From: Bradyrhizobium sp. SK17
Lineage (GTDB): Bacteria; Pseudomonadota; Alphaproteobacteria; Rhizobiales; Xanthobacteraceae
Length of the DNA: 64,000 nucleotides
Reading direction: 5' to 3'
NCBI RefSeq assembly: GCF_002831585.1
Contig: NZ_CP025113.1
Location: 4,169,001-4,233,000, forward strand
The notes under the pieces are model-generated. The model had not been told where the DNA came from. It worked only from the letters and a program-made list of their open reading frames with translations, and ran no database searches. Made by a program: the position numbers and the translations under genes. Positions 1 through 9,326 of the stretch are shown here, piece after piece (the stretch's first letter is position 1; every line of letters starts with the position of its first letter).

Positions 1-1893
1 GCGCAGGCCCGGCTCCTTGTTGAGCTTGACGTTCCACATCGCCTCGAACTGCTCGCGCACGGCATCGCCCGCGATATGCCGGTAGCCCGGCAGTTCGTGC
101 GGGAACGAGCCCATGTCGCAGGAGCCCTGCACGTTGTTCTGGCCACGCAGCGGGTTCACGCCGACGCCGGGGCGGCCGATATTGCCGGTCACCATCGCGA
201 GGTTGGCGATCGCGATCACCGTGGTGGAGCCCTGGCTGTGCTCGGTGACGCCGAGCCCGTAATAGATCGCGCCATTGCCGCCGGTGGCGTAGATCCGCGC
301 CGCCTCGCGCAGGTCCCTCGGATCGAGGCCGGTCATGATCGCGGTCGCTTCGGGGCTGTACTTCTCCTGGGCGACGAAGGCCGCCCATTCCTCGAACTCG
401 CTCCAGTCGCAGCGTTCGCGCACGAAGCTCTCGTTGACCAGCCCTTCGGTGACGATGACATGGGCGAGCGCCGTGACCACCGCGACGTTGGTGCCGGGCA
501 TCAGCGGCAGATGCAGCGCCTTCACATGCGGCGATTCCACCATCTCGGTGCGGCGCGGATCGACCACGATCAGTTTAGCACCCTGGCGCAGCCGCTTCTT
601 CAGCCGCGAGGCGAACACCGGATGAGCGGCCGCCGGATTGGCACCGATGATCAGGACGACGTCGGTGTGCTCGACCGAGTCGAAATCCTGCGTTCCGGCC
701 GAGGTGCCGAAGGTCTGCGACAGGCCATAGCCGGTCGGCGAATGGCAGACGCGGGCGCAGGTGTCGACATTGTTGTTGCCGAAGCCGGCCCGGATCAGCT
801 TCTGCACCAGATAGGTTTCTTCATTGGTGCAGCGTGACGAGGTGATGCCGCCGACCGCGTCGCGGCCGTATTTCTGCTGGATGCTCTTGAACCTCGCGGC
901 GGCGAAATTCATCGCCTCGTCCCATGATACTTCCTGCCAGGGATCTTCGATCCGCTCGCGGATCATCGGCTTCAGGATGCGCTCCTTGTGGGTGGTGTAA
1001 CCCCAGGCGAAGCGGCCCTTGACGCAGGAATGGCCGCGGTTGGCCTTGCCGTCCTTCCACGGCACCATGCGAACCACTTCCTCGCCGCGCATCTCGGCCT
1101 TGAAGGTGCAGCCGACGCCGCAATAGGCGCAGGTGGTCACGACCGAATGCTCGGGCTGGCCGATCTCGATCACCGACTTTTCGGTCAGCGTCGCGGTCGG
1201 GCAGGCCTGCACGCAGGCGCCGCAGGACACGCATTCGGAGCCGAGGAAGCTTTCGCTCATGCCGGGCGAGACGCGGCTGTCGAAGCCGCGGCCGGAGATT
1301 GTCAGCGCGAAGGTGCCTTGCACCTCCTCGCAGGCCCGGACGCAGCGCGAGCAGACGATGCACTTCGAGGGATCGTAGGTGAAGTACGGATTGGATTCGT
1401 CCTTCGGCATCCAGTTGTCGTTCTCGCAGCCGTGCGATTTGGCGAACACGTGGTTCTCGCCCTCATAGCCGTAGCGCACGTCGCGCAGGCCGACCGCGCC
1501 CGCCATGTCCTGCAATTCGCAGTCGCCGTTGGCGGCGCAGGTCAAACAGTCCAGCGGATGGTCGGAGATGTAGAGCTCCATCACGCCCTTGCGCAGCTTC
1601 TTCAGCCGCTCGCTCTGGGTGTGCACGACGAGGCCGGGCATCACAGGCGTGGTGCAGGAGGCGGGCGTGCCGGCGCGGCCCTCGATCTCGACCAGGCAGA
1701 GCCGGCACGAGCCGAACGCGTCGACCATGTCGGTCGCGCACAGCTTCGGAATCTGCGTGCCCGACTCCATCGCCGCGCGCATGATCGAGGTGCCCTCGGG
1801 CACCGTGACCTGGTTGCCGTCGATGGTCAGCGTGACCATCGTCTCTGATTTGGACTTGGGTGTACCGAAATCGGTTTCCTGGATCAGCGACAT
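1..1893 (-). CDS. fdsA: NAD-dependent formate dehydrogenase, alpha (catalytic) subunit, C-terminus cut by window edge
   Basis: Catalytic subunit of the soluble molybdenum formate dehydrogenase (formate + NAD+ to CO2 + NADH). The 631 visible codons read without a break. An N-terminal [2Fe-2S] domain has C52, C63, C66 and C80. A His-Cys [4Fe-4S] site follows (H112, C116, C119, C125). Two ferredoxin clusters are at C178-C181-C184-C188 and C221-C224-C227-C231, and the cluster at the molybdopterin domain entry is C255-C258-C262-C290. The active-site motif RVCHSPTGYG puts the Mo-ligating cysteine (not selenocysteine) at C383 followed by H384. Family members are about 950 aa, so roughly a third is missing past position 1. 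The start ATG (1893) lies 12 bp after fdsB, so both belong to one operon. fdsC/fdsD would be expected beyond the window. Confidence 0.95.
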   Translation of the reverse strand, partial: MSLIQETDFGTPKSKSETMVTLTIDGNQVTVPEGTSIMRAAMESGTQIPKLCATDMVDAFGSCRLCLVEIEGRAGTPASCTTPVMPGLVVHTQSERLKKLRKGVMELYISDHPLDCLTCAANGDCELQDMAGAVGLRDVRYGYEGENHVFAKSHGCENDNWMPKDESNPYFTYDPSKCIVCSRCVRACEEVQGTFALTISGRGFDSRVSPGMSESFLGSECVSCGACVQACPTATLTEKSVIEIGQPEHSVVTTCAYCGVGCTFKAEMRGEEVVRMVPWKDGKANRGHSCVKGRFAWGYTTHKERILKPMIRERIEDPWQEVSWDEAMNFAAARFKSIQQKYGRDAVGGITSSRCTNEETYLVQKLIRAGFGNNNVDTCARVCHSPTGYGLSQTFGTSAGTQDFDSVEHTDVVLIIGANPAAAHPVFASRLKKRLRQGAKLIVVDPRRTEMVESPHVKALHLPLMPGTNVAVVTALAHVIVTEGLVNESFVRERCDWSEFEEWAAFVAQEKYSPEATAIMTGLDPRDLREAARIYATGGNGAIYYGLGVTEHSQGSTTVIAIANLAMVTGNIGRPGVGVNPLRGQNNVQGSCDMGSFPHELPGYRHIAGDAVREQFEAMWNVKLNKEPGLR

Positions 1894-1905
1894 CGTGATC
1901 TCCTG

Positions 1906-3462
1906 CTATTCCGCAGCCTGCAAGCGGGCCGGCACCGGGCCAAAATCTTCCCAGAAATGTTTCAGTGCGCTGAGCACGGGGTAGGGCGTGAAGCCGCCGA
2001 GCGCGCAGAGCGAGCCGAATTTCATGGTGTTGCAGAGGTCCTCGACCACGGCGAGGTTCTCGGCGACGCGGTCACCGTTGATGATCCTGGTGATGGTCTC
2101 GACGCCGCGGGTCGAGCCGATCCGGCACGGCGTGCACTTGCCGCAGGATTCGACGGCGCAGAACTCCATCGCGAAGCGCGCCTGCCTGGCCATGTCGACG
2201 CTGTCGTCGAACACGACGACGCCGCCGTGGCCGATCAGGCCGTCGCGCGCCGCGAACGCCTCATAGTCGAACGGGGTGTCGAACAGAGCGCGCGGGAAAT
2301 AGGCGCCGAGCGGGCCGCCGACCTGCACCGCGCGCACCTCGCGTCCGGTGAAGGTGCCGCCGCCGATCTCGTCGACGAGTTCGCCGAGCGTGACGCCGAA
2401 CGCGGTCTCGAACAGCCCGCCATATCTGATGTTGCCGGCGAGCTGGATCGGCATGGTGCCGCGCGAGCGCCCCATGCCGAAATCGGCATAGGCCTTGGCG
2501 CCATTGTCGAGGATGAACGGGATCGCGGCGAACGACAGCACGTTGTTGATGACGCTGGGGCGGCCAAACAGGCCCTTGTGCGCCGGCAGCGGCGGCTTGG
2601 CGCGCACGATGCCGCGGCGCCCTTCGAGGCTCTCCAAGAGCGAGGTCTCCTCGCCACAGACATAGGCGCCGGCGCCGACGCGTACTTCGAGATCGAACTC
2701 ATGGGGCGAGCCGCCGATGCTCTTGCCGAGCAGGCCGGCGCGACGGGCCGCTGTGATCGCCGCGTTCATCGCCTCGACCGCGTGCGGATATTCCGAGCGG
2801 ATGTAGATGTAGCCCTTGCTGGCGCCTACGGTGATACCGGCGATTGTCATGCCTTCGATCACGACGAAGGGGTCGCCTTCCATGATCATGCGGTCGGCGA
2901 AGGTGCCGCTGTCGCCCTCGTCGGCGTTGCAGACGATGTATTTGCGGTCGGCGCTGGCCTGCGCCACGGTCTTCCACTTGATGCCGGTGGGGAAGCCGGC
3001 GCCGCCGCGGCCGCGCAGGCCCGAGGTGGTGACGTCGGCCAGGATCTGGTCCGAGGTCAGCGTCAGCGCCCGCTCCAGGCCCTTGTAGCCGCCATGGGCG
3101 CGGTAGTCGTCGACCGAGCGCGGATCGATCACGCCGCAGCGCGCGAAGGTCAGGCGGGTCTGGCGCTTCAGCCAGGGAATCTGATCTGTGACACCAAGCC
3201 GCAGGGCGTGCGGGCCGTCGTTCGCCATCGCGTCGAACAGGGCAGGGACTTCGGAGGTGGCCACCGGACCGAATGCGACACGGCCCTGCGCCGTCGCGAG
3301 TTCGACCATCGGCTCCAGCCAGTACAGCCCGCGCGAGCCGGTCCTGACGATCTCGACCGGCGTGCCGCGCGCGGCTGCGGTCTGCTCGAAGGCGAGCGCG
3401 ATATCGTCGGCGCCGACGGCGACCGCACCGGCATCGCGGGGAATGAAGATCCGCATCGTCAT
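1906..3462 (-). CDS. fdsB: NAD-dependent formate dehydrogenase, beta subunit (NuoF-like flavoprotein)
   Basis: 518-aa diaphorase subunit that passes electrons from the iron-sulfur chain to NAD+ through FMN. Residues 1-100 form a cysteine-poor thioredoxin-like N-terminal domain, as in FdsB. The NuoF-like core carries the FMN/NADH glycine-rich motif GRGGAGFPTG (about 151-160), NADEGDSGTFADR (about 179-191) and GAGAYVCGEETSLLESLEG (about 263-281). An SLBB region follows, and the N3-type [4Fe-4S] ligands are ESCGKCTPC (C440, C443, C446) plus C486. The start overlaps the fdsG stop by 4 bp (ATGA), which indicates translational coupling. Confidence 0.96.
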   Translation of the reverse strand: MTMRIFIPRDAGAVAVGADDIALAFEQTAAARGTPVEIVRTGSRGLYWLEPMVELATAQGRVAFGPVATSEVPALFDAMANDGPHALRLGVTDQIPWLKRQTRLTFARCGVIDPRSVDDYRAHGGYKGLERALTLTSDQILADVTTSGLRGRGGAGFPTGIKWKTVAQASADRKYIVCNADEGDSGTFADRMIMEGDPFVVIEGMTIAGITVGASKGYIYIRSEYPHAVEAMNAAITAARRAGLLGKSIGGSPHEFDLEVRVGAGAYVCGEETSLLESLEGRRGIVRAKPPLPAHKGLFGRPSVINNVLSFAAIPFILDNGAKAYADFGMGRSRGTMPIQLAGNIRYGGLFETAFGVTLGELVDEIGGGTFTGREVRAVQVGGPLGAYFPRALFDTPFDYEAFAARDGLIGHGGVVVFDDSVDMARQARFAMEFCAVESCGKCTPCRIGSTRGVETITRIINGDRVAENLAVVEDLCNTMKFGSLCALGGFTPYPVLSALKHFWEDFGPVPARLQAAE

Positions 3463-3935
3463 CGCTGTGCCTCCGCGACCAGCGCATCGATCCGCGCTTC
3501 ATCAAGCCGGCCGATCACGCGGCCATCCAGCATCGCCGACGGCGCCGTGGCGCACAGGCCGAGGCAGTAGATCGGCTCCAGCGTGACGCGGTCGTCCGCG
3601 GTGGTATTTCCCAGCGAAACGCCGAGTTTTGCCTCAGCGCGCGCCGCCAGCGCATCGCCGCCGGCAGCCTGGCAGGCCTCGGCGCGGCAGAGCTTCAGGA
3701 CGTGCCGTCCGGCCGGCTGCTTGCGGAAGTCATGGTAGAAGGTGAATACGCCGTGCACCTCGGCGCGGGACAAATTGAGAGCTTCCGCCACCATCGGGAT
3801 CGCCGGCTCCGGCACGTAGCCAAACGCCTCTTGCAGCGCGTGCAGGATCACCAGCGTGGCGCCTTCGAGCCCGGCATGCTCGGCGATGATCTCAGCGCCG
3901 CGCGTCGTGTCCCAAGGTTCGTATCCCACCGTCAT
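3459..3935 (-). CDS. fdsG: NAD-dependent formate dehydrogenase, gamma subunit (NuoE-like)
   Basis: 158-aa NuoE-type thioredoxin-fold subunit and first gene of the fds operon. The [2Fe-2S] ligands are in LKLCRAEACQ (C-x4-C) and YCLGLC (C-x3-C), the usual 24-kDa-subunit pattern. The N-terminal helical part contains VHGVFTFYHDF, also typical of NuoE/HoxE/FdsG. The gene is transcribed away from a LysR regulator across a gap of about 255 bp and overlaps fdsB by 4 bp. Confidence 0.95.
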   Translation of the reverse strand: MTVGYEPWDTTRGAEIIAEHAGLEGATLVILHALQEAFGYVPEPAIPMVAEALNLSRAEVHGVFTFYHDFRKQPAGRHVLKLCRAEACQAAGGDALAARAEAKLGVSLGNTTADDRVTLEPIYCLGLCATAPSAMLDGRVIGRLDEARIDALVAEAQR

Positions 3936-4190
3936 CAGCGCTTCTCACGATCATTTTTTGCTCCGTATATGAGAATTGGAATCCTTCGAAATATCAATAA
4001 AGCTGTCTCATGCGGCGATTGCGAAACGCGATTAATAGCGTTGCCGAATGGGTCGATCCGGGATTGCAATAATGGTCTGGAATCACGCACTTCCGGCCTG
4101 GTTTGGATTTCGGGATCGCGCCCTGATCGTGTTACCTATGGGTGTATCGGCGTGCCGCCTCCGGCACCGCTTTCCGAAGGGGTCTGGGCC
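3936..4190. promoter_or_regulatory. Divergent fds / LysR promoter region
   Basis: 255-bp AT-richer gap between fdsG (minus) and the LysR gene (plus). By context it should hold both promoters and the LysR binding sites. Several loose T-N11-A pairs are present around 3968-4040, but none is clearly better than chance, so no site is called. The 17-bp motif found in the oxalate gene promoters of this window was not seen here. Confidence 0.5.
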
Positions 4191-5087
4191 TTGATCGACA
4201 AGCTGGAACTTCTGCTGGCGCTGGCCAAGGAACGGCATTTCGGCCGGGCCGCGGAGGCCTGCGGCGTCACCCAGCCGACCATGTCGACCAGCCTCAAGCA
4301 GCTCGAGGAGATCCTCGGCGTCATGCTGGTGCAGCGCGGCTCCCGCTTCCAGGGCTTCACGCCGGAAGGCGAGCGGACGCTGGACTGGGCGCGGCGCATC
4401 GTCGGCGACGCGCGGGCGATGAAGCAGGAGATCAACAGCCTCAAGGACAAACTGTCGGGTGAGATCCGGATCGCGGCGATCCCGACTGCGCTCGGCATGG
4501 TGGCCTCGCTCACCACGCCGTTCCGGGCGCGCCATCCCGACGTGCGCTTCCGCATCCAGTCCTGCACCTCGGCCGACGTGCTCGGCCTGCTCGAAAATCT
4601 CGAGGTCGATGCCGGGCTGACCTATATCGAGAACGAGCCGATCGGCAAGGTCCGCACCATCCCGCTCTACAATGAGAGCTATCGGCTGCTGACGGCGCCG
4701 GATGCGATGTTCGGCGACCGCAAGCAGGTGACCTGGAAGGAAGTCGGCACCGTGCCGCTGTGCCTGCTGACGCCCGACATGCAGAATCGCCGCATCATCG
4801 ATCGCGCGCTGACCTCGGTCGGTGCGGAAGCGACGCCGACGCTGACGTCGAACTCGCTGCTCGTGCTCTACACCCATGTGAAGACCGGACGCTGGGCGAG
4901 CGTGATGCCGGCCAAGCTCGCCGAGACGCTCGGCCTTGCCGACGCCGTGCGCAGCATTCCGATCGTCGATCCGGTCGTCGACTACAGCATCGGCCTGGTG
5001 ATCCCGCAGCGCGATCCGATGACGCCGCTGATCGCGGCATTGGTGCAGGTCGCGCGCGAAGTCGCGCCGACGCTGGAAAGCGCGTAG
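4191..5087 (+). CDS. LysR-family regulator, probable regulator of the fds operon
   Basis: 298-aa LysR-type regulator. The N-terminal winged helix-turn-helix (about residues 2-62) contains AEACGVTQPTMSTSLKQLEE. The effector domain follows from about residue 90 (GEIRIAAIPTALGMVASL). The open frame runs much further upstream, but the HTH should lie at the very N-terminus. TTG at 4191 has GAAGGGG eight bases before it and gives the normal family length; GTG at 4152 is an alternative. The position divergent from fdsGBA matches the fds-linked LysR regulator of other formate oxidisers, so formate-responsive control is inferred from context. Confidence 0.85.
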   Translation: MIDKLELLLALAKERHFGRAAEACGVTQPTMSTSLKQLEEILGVMLVQRGSRFQGFTPEGERTLDWARRIVGDARAMKQEINSLKDKLSGEIRIAAIPTALGMVASLTTPFRARHPDVRFRIQSCTSADVLGLLENLEVDAGLTYIENEPIGKVRTIPLYNESYRLLTAPDAMFGDRKQVTWKEVGTVPLCLLTPDMQNRRIIDRALTSVGAEATPTLTSNSLLVLYTHVKTGRWASVMPAKLAETLGLADAVRSIPIVDPVVDYSIGLVIPQRDPMTPLIAALVQVAREVAPTLESA

Positions 5088-5092
5088 CGGTC

Positions 5093-7414
5093 CTACGCCG
5101 CTTCCGGCAGCCGAGCCTGCAGCGTGCGCGGATCGCGGGGAAGCGTGACGCGGACCACGGTGCCGACGCCGAGCTTGGAGCGCAGCTTCATCGAGCCGCC
5201 GTGCAGATTGGTCAGCGAGCGGGCGATCGCAAGCCCGAGGCCCGAGCCCTGGTAGCTCTTGGTGAGCTGGCTCTCGACCTGCTCGAACGGTTTGCCGAGC
5301 CGCCGCAGCGAGTCCGGCGCGATGCCGATGCCGCTGTCGGCGATCAGCAGCACGATCGAATCGTCCAGCATCTGGCCGCGCACCAGCACGCGGCCATTGT
5401 CGGGCGTGAACTTCACGGCGTTGGAGAGCAGGTTGACGATGATCTGCTTGACCGAGCGGCGGTCGGCGACGACGGAGATCGTGCTCTCGATATCCGATTC
5501 CAGCGACAGGCCCTTGTGCTCGGCGCGGCCGGACACCACCCGCAGCGACTCGGCGAGGATACCGGAGAGGTTGAGCGGCTCCATGTCGAACTTCATGCGG
5601 CCGGCCTCGATCTTCGACATGTCCAGGATGTCGTTGATGACCTCGAGCAGATATTTCCCCGATGTCAGGATGTCGTGGCAGTATTCCTCGTATTTGTCCG
5701 AGCCGAGCGTGCCGAACAGGCCAGAGCCCATGATCTCGGAGAAGCCGATGATGGCGTTGAGCGGCGTGCGCAGCTCATGGCTCATGTTGGCGAGGAATTT
5801 CGACTTCGCGGCGTTGGCGTCCTCGGCGCGAGTCTTTTCCTGCGAATATTTCTCGGCGAGGTCAGCGAGCTCGACGGCCTGCCGTTCCAGCTCGGATTGC
5901 GAGCGCTGGAGGTCGATCACGGTGGCGCGCAGCCGCAGATCGTTGTCGACCAGCTTCTGCTCGTGCGCCTTGATGCGGGTGATGTCGGTGCCGACCGAGA
6001 CGTAGCCGCCGTCCTTGGTGCGGCGTTCGCTGATGTGCAGCCAGCTGCCGTCGTCGAGTTGGGCCTCGAAGGTGCGGGCGCCCGGCGCCGGCATGCCGCT
6101 CTCGTGCAGGCGGGTGCGCACCTCCGGCATGCTGCCGACCTCGATCACGGTCTCGTAGGAGGTGCCGGGGGCGACGGCGCTGTCGGGCAGCTTGTGCAGC
6201 CGCTGGAAGTGCGAGTTGCAGAGCACCAGGCGATCCTCGGCATCCCAGAGCACGAAGGCCTCCGGGATGGTCTCGATGGCGTCGCGCAGCCGCAAGTCCG
6301 CTTCCACCGACTTCTCGGCTAGGCTCTTCTGCTCGGTGATGTCGACCGCGATGCCGATCAGATGCAGGCCGCCGTCGGCCGCGGCATGGCTGAGCTCGCA
6401 GCGCACCCGCAGCCAGATCCAGTGGCCGCCGACATGGCGCATGCGGAAGCTCTGGTCGATGTGATCGATCTTGCCCGAGATCAGCTGGTCGGCGATGTCG
6501 AACAGGTTGATGTCGTCGGAGTTCACCAGCGCGTTGACCTCGCCGAAGGTGAGCAGATCGTTGCGGCTATCGAGCCCGAGCAGCGTGAACATCGACTGCG
6601 ACCAGAAGATCCTGCCGCGCGACAGGTCCCAGTCCCACAATCCGCAACGGCCGCGGTTGAGCGCGGTGTCGATCCGGCCGCGCACCGCGTCGTTGATCAG
6701 ATCGCCCTCGCGGGCCCGGGTCGATTGCCAGTGGAAGGCGAAGCCGAGGATCAGCACCACGAAGCTCGTGGTTGCCGACAGCGTCACCGAGAGCGCGGCG
6801 TCCGATCCCCAGATCGGCTCGTTCATCTCCTGGATGACGACGATCTGGCCGGGCAGCGACTTGACGAGCTGCGAGATCGCCAGCGCGCCGGTGCCGCCCG
6901 GCAGCGTCATGTCGTTGACGACGCCCTGCTGGCCCGGCGCGATCATCAGTTGCGCGGTGGAGACGATGTCGAGGATGCGGTCGTTCTCGCCTGCACCGTC
7001 GATCGGCACGCGGGCCAGCACGCGGTGATCGGCGCCGGTGATGATGACGTGGCGGCCATAGGCGTTGCCCCAGGACGGGATCAGGTCGGGCAGCAGCTCC
7101 TGCAACCGCTCGATATTGGCGAGCCGGTCGCGACGCACCGAGGTCAGGCGGTCGAGGCGTTCGGCGAGGATGTCGGAGAGCGCGGCAAGGTCGCGCTTCA
7201 TCGCGCCGCGCTTCTGCCGGTTCTGGTCGATCACCTGGACGAAGGCGCCGAGGCAGATGGTGATCAGGAAGGCGATGATGAGAGTAGGCACAGCGCGGCG
7301 CAGTGCAGGCTCGGCCGTCAGGAGCCTGTGATAGGCCGGTTTCGCGATCGATTGCGCCAATCCCTTGATCGAATCGGATTGGACGCACGCGTTCGCTGCA
7401 TGCGCGCGCGCCAT
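5093..7414 (-). CDS. Membrane PAS-domain sensor histidine kinase (PleC/DivJ-like)
   Basis: 773-aa hybrid-free sensor kinase. TM1 is about 41-61 and TM2 about 207-229, enclosing a periplasmic sensing domain of about 145 residues. Two cytoplasmic PAS domains follow (about 245-365 and 375-485), then a coiled coil (about 490-535). The HisKA box FLANMSHELRTPLNAIIGF places the phospho-His at H546. The HATPase domain has the N box NLLSNAVKFTP, G1 ADSGIGIA and G2 GSGLGLAIA. The HisKA sequence resembles the alphaproteobacterial PleC/DivJ/PdhS group. No response regulator gene is adjacent, which is usual for that group. The stimulus is unknown. The stop lies 5 bp past the LysR stop (convergent). Confidence 0.93.
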   Translation of the reverse strand: MARAHAANACVQSDSIKGLAQSIAKPAYHRLLTAEPALRRAVPTLIIAFLITICLGAFVQVIDQNRQKRGAMKRDLAALSDILAERLDRLTSVRRDRLANIERLQELLPDLIPSWGNAYGRHVIITGADHRVLARVPIDGAGENDRILDIVSTAQLMIAPGQQGVVNDMTLPGGTGALAISQLVKSLPGQIVVIQEMNEPIWGSDAALSVTLSATTSFVVLILGFAFHWQSTRAREGDLINDAVRGRIDTALNRGRCGLWDWDLSRGRIFWSQSMFTLLGLDSRNDLLTFGEVNALVNSDDINLFDIADQLISGKIDHIDQSFRMRHVGGHWIWLRVRCELSHAAADGGLHLIGIAVDITEQKSLAEKSVEADLRLRDAIETIPEAFVLWDAEDRLVLCNSHFQRLHKLPDSAVAPGTSYETVIEVGSMPEVRTRLHESGMPAPGARTFEAQLDDGSWLHISERRTKDGGYVSVGTDITRIKAHEQKLVDNDLRLRATVIDLQRSQSELERQAVELADLAEKYSQEKTRAEDANAAKSKFLANMSHELRTPLNAIIGFSEIMGSGLFGTLGSDKYEEYCHDILTSGKYLLEVINDILDMSKIEAGRMKFDMEPLNLSGILAESLRVVSGRAEHKGLSLESDIESTISVVADRRSVKQIIVNLLSNAVKFTPDNGRVLVRGQMLDDSIVLLIADSGIGIAPDSLRRLGKPFEQVESQLTKSYQGSGLGLAIARSLTNLHGGSMKLRSKLGVGTVVRVTLPRDPRTLQARLPEAA

Positions 7415-7450
7415 GCCTTAGACCCCCGCTCTAAGCTGATTTTTACCCGG

Positions 7451-7478
7451 TTCGGATGCTCCCCACGATGCATCCGAA
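7451..7478. promoter_or_regulatory. Inverted repeat upstream of the histidine kinase gene
   Basis: A perfect 9-bp inverted repeat, TTCGGATGC (7451-7459) and GCATCCGAA (7470-7478), separated by 10 bp, lies 37 bp upstream of the kinase start. It could be a transcription-factor site or part of an intergenic hairpin; it has no T-run. The rest of 7415-7606 shows nothing recognisable. Confidence 0.35.
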
Positions 7479-7606
7479 TCATGATCATTTGAATCCAGAT
7501 TTCCGGGACTGTCGAGAGTCAACGATTCGTTAATGCGAAATAATTCTTGTCCAAAACAGAATCACGATGCGCAAAGTGAGTCCGAAACAGGAACGCCTCC
7601 GTAGAA

Positions 7607-8995
7607 TTACGCGCGCGCCGGTTCTGCATGACTGATCACGCGCTTCACGGTGGGGAACGCGCGCCGCAGTTTGCGTTCGATCTCGTCGACGCCTTCGTGC
7701 ACCTTGATCACGCTCATCGTGGGCGTGGCGCGGCAATGGAAGTTGACGATCTCGCCTGCGTCGGTGTTGCGGACCCGCACGTTGTGAATGTCATGGATCG
7801 CGCCGCCGGCTGCAAATTCGGTCAGCGCGGCCCGGATGGTTTCGACGCGATCCGGCGCTGCGTCGGTTCCCCACGGCAGTTCCGGCTCGAGCGGCTCGAT
7901 ATGGGTGTCGACCTCGACGTCCTCGCCGAAGTCCTCTCGGATCGCGCGCTCGAGTTCGTGGGCGATGTCGTGCGCGGCATCCAGCGCCATGTCGCTGTCG
8001 ACTTCGAGGTCGATGCTGACGATCAGCTTGCCGCCGATGTCGTGGACGGTGACGTGGTGGATGGCGAGGCCGGAATTGCGCGCGATCACCATGATGCGCT
8101 CGCGCACGCTCTCATTGTCGCGCGCCACCGGCACCGCGGTGAAGGTGAGGTCGGCGTCGCCGAACGCCTCGCTCACCGCCTCCTGCGCCCGCCGCTTGAT
8201 GTCCTCGACGCGGTCGATCGGGTAGGTGCGCGGCACGGTGGCGATGGCATCGATGAAATGCGTCGCGCCGACCATGCGGACCCGCAGGCGATCGACATCG
8301 ACGACCCCCGGCACGGTCTTGATGGCAGCGGTGGCCTTCTCCTGCGCGCCTTCGGGGGCGCGGTCGAGCAGGGTCTCGACCGTCTCACGGGCCATGCGGA
8401 GGCCGAGCAGCGAAATCATCACCGCGACCGCGATGGCCGCTGCGGCATCGCCCCACCAGAAGCCGAGGCCTGCCAGCACCAGGCCGACGATGACGGCGGT
8501 CGAACCCATCACGTCGGAGGCGAAGTGCAACGCGTCGGCGGCGAGCGCCTGGCTCTTGGTGTCGCGCGCGGCACGGTGCAGCGCCCGGGCGCGCCACAGA
8601 TTGACGCCGATATCGACGACGAGCACGATGAAGGGAATGGCCGAGATCGAGGGCGGCGGCGCTCCCTCGCGCAGATGGCTGTAGGCCTGCACCAGGATGC
8701 CGCCGGCCAGCACATAGAGCAGGCCGATGATGAACAACGCCGAGACGCTCTCGAACTTGCCGTGGCCGTAATGATGCTCGGCGTCGGCCGGCTGATCCGA
8801 CACCCGCACCACCGCCCAGGTGATGATGGTGGCGACCAGGTCGATCGAGGAGTGCAGCGCCTCGGAGATCAGCGCCAGCGATCCGATGGCGATGCCGACG
8901 ACGAACTTCGCCACCGCCATGCTGCCACTGGCGAGGATCGAGATCGCGGCGACGGATGTCTTGCTGTGGGATGCGCTGGCGGGTGAAGAATTCAT
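7607..8995 (-). CDS. Cation diffusion facilitator (CDF) metal exporter with extended C-terminus
   Basis: 462-aa inner-membrane metal/proton antiporter. The N-terminal half has six membrane segments. The metal site is HSSID in TM2 and HFASD in TM5, both H-x3-D, the arrangement associated with Zn2+ rather than Mn2+ CDFs. The cytosolic part is about 250 residues instead of about 90: after the first ZT-dimer-like domain (VPGVVDVDRLRVR) come two more segments of similar pattern (GLAIHHVTVHDIGGKLIV and IHDIHNVRVRNTDAGEIVN). ATG at 8995 is chosen because it begins just before the conserved region; the frame is open further upstream to 9064. Confidence 0.9.
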   Translation of the reverse strand: MNSSPASASHSKTSVAAISILASGSMAVAKFVVGIAIGSLALISEALHSSIDLVATIITWAVVRVSDQPADAEHHYGHGKFESVSALFIIGLLYVLAGGILVQAYSHLREGAPPPSISAIPFIVLVVDIGVNLWRARALHRAARDTKSQALAADALHFASDVMGSTAVIVGLVLAGLGFWWGDAAAAIAVAVMISLLGLRMARETVETLLDRAPEGAQEKATAAIKTVPGVVDVDRLRVRMVGATHFIDAIATVPRTYPIDRVEDIKRRAQEAVSEAFGDADLTFTAVPVARDNESVRERIMVIARNSGLAIHHVTVHDIGGKLIVSIDLEVDSDMALDAAHDIAHELERAIREDFGEDVEVDTHIEPLEPELPWGTDAAPDRVETIRAALTEFAAGGAIHDIHNVRVRNTDAGEIVNFHCRATPTMSVIKVHEGVDEIERKLRRAFPTVKRVISHAEPARA

Positions 8996-9170
8996 GGGCG
9001 GCGGTTTAGCAGGGAGTCCGTGAACATCAAGTGTCAGTCGTTGTTCACCACGCGCAATCGCCACTCAGTTGCAAGTGCGTCCCGGCGGTGGAGTTGTTGC
9101 GAACTATTCCGAATCTCAAGACGTACACTGCGCGAGCTCATCGGTGGCATATGTTGACGCCGAGATCACG

Positions 9171-9296
9171 CCGTCGTCCTGGCGAAAGCCAGGACCCATA
9201 ACCACAGGATCGCGTTGTTGAAGTGAACTGTAGCAACTGCATCGTGTCATGACGCGCATTCGGGGTAATGCGTCCTGGCTTCCGCCAGGACGACGG
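9171..9296. repeat. Intergenic palindromic repeat (REP/MITE-like), CGTCGTCCTGGC type
   Basis: The left arm CCGTCGTCCTGGCGAAAGCC and the right arm, ending in GCCAGGACGACGG, are inverted repeats. Each arm is itself a small hairpin (CCTGGC-GAAA-GCCAGG and CCTGGC-TTCC-GCCAGG). The element sits in the 598-bp gap between the CDF and GNAT genes. It looks like the short non-coding repeats common in Bradyrhizobiaceae intergenic DNA. Confidence 0.65.
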
Positions 9297-9326
9297 TGAG
9301 GATGGTTCTCGATTCAAACAACCGGT

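Noticed and set aside
1957..3570. 537-codon open frame on the plus strand opposite fdsB
   Set aside because: Arg/Ala-rich shadow translation caused by high GC; fdsB on the other strand has all family motifs.
3960..4060. T-N11-A LysR sites in the fds promoter
   Set aside because: Several weak matches, none outstanding.
3702..4190. N-terminal extension of the LysR gene into fdsG
   Set aside because: LysR HTH domains begin at the N-terminus; TTG 4191 with GAAGGGG fits the family length.
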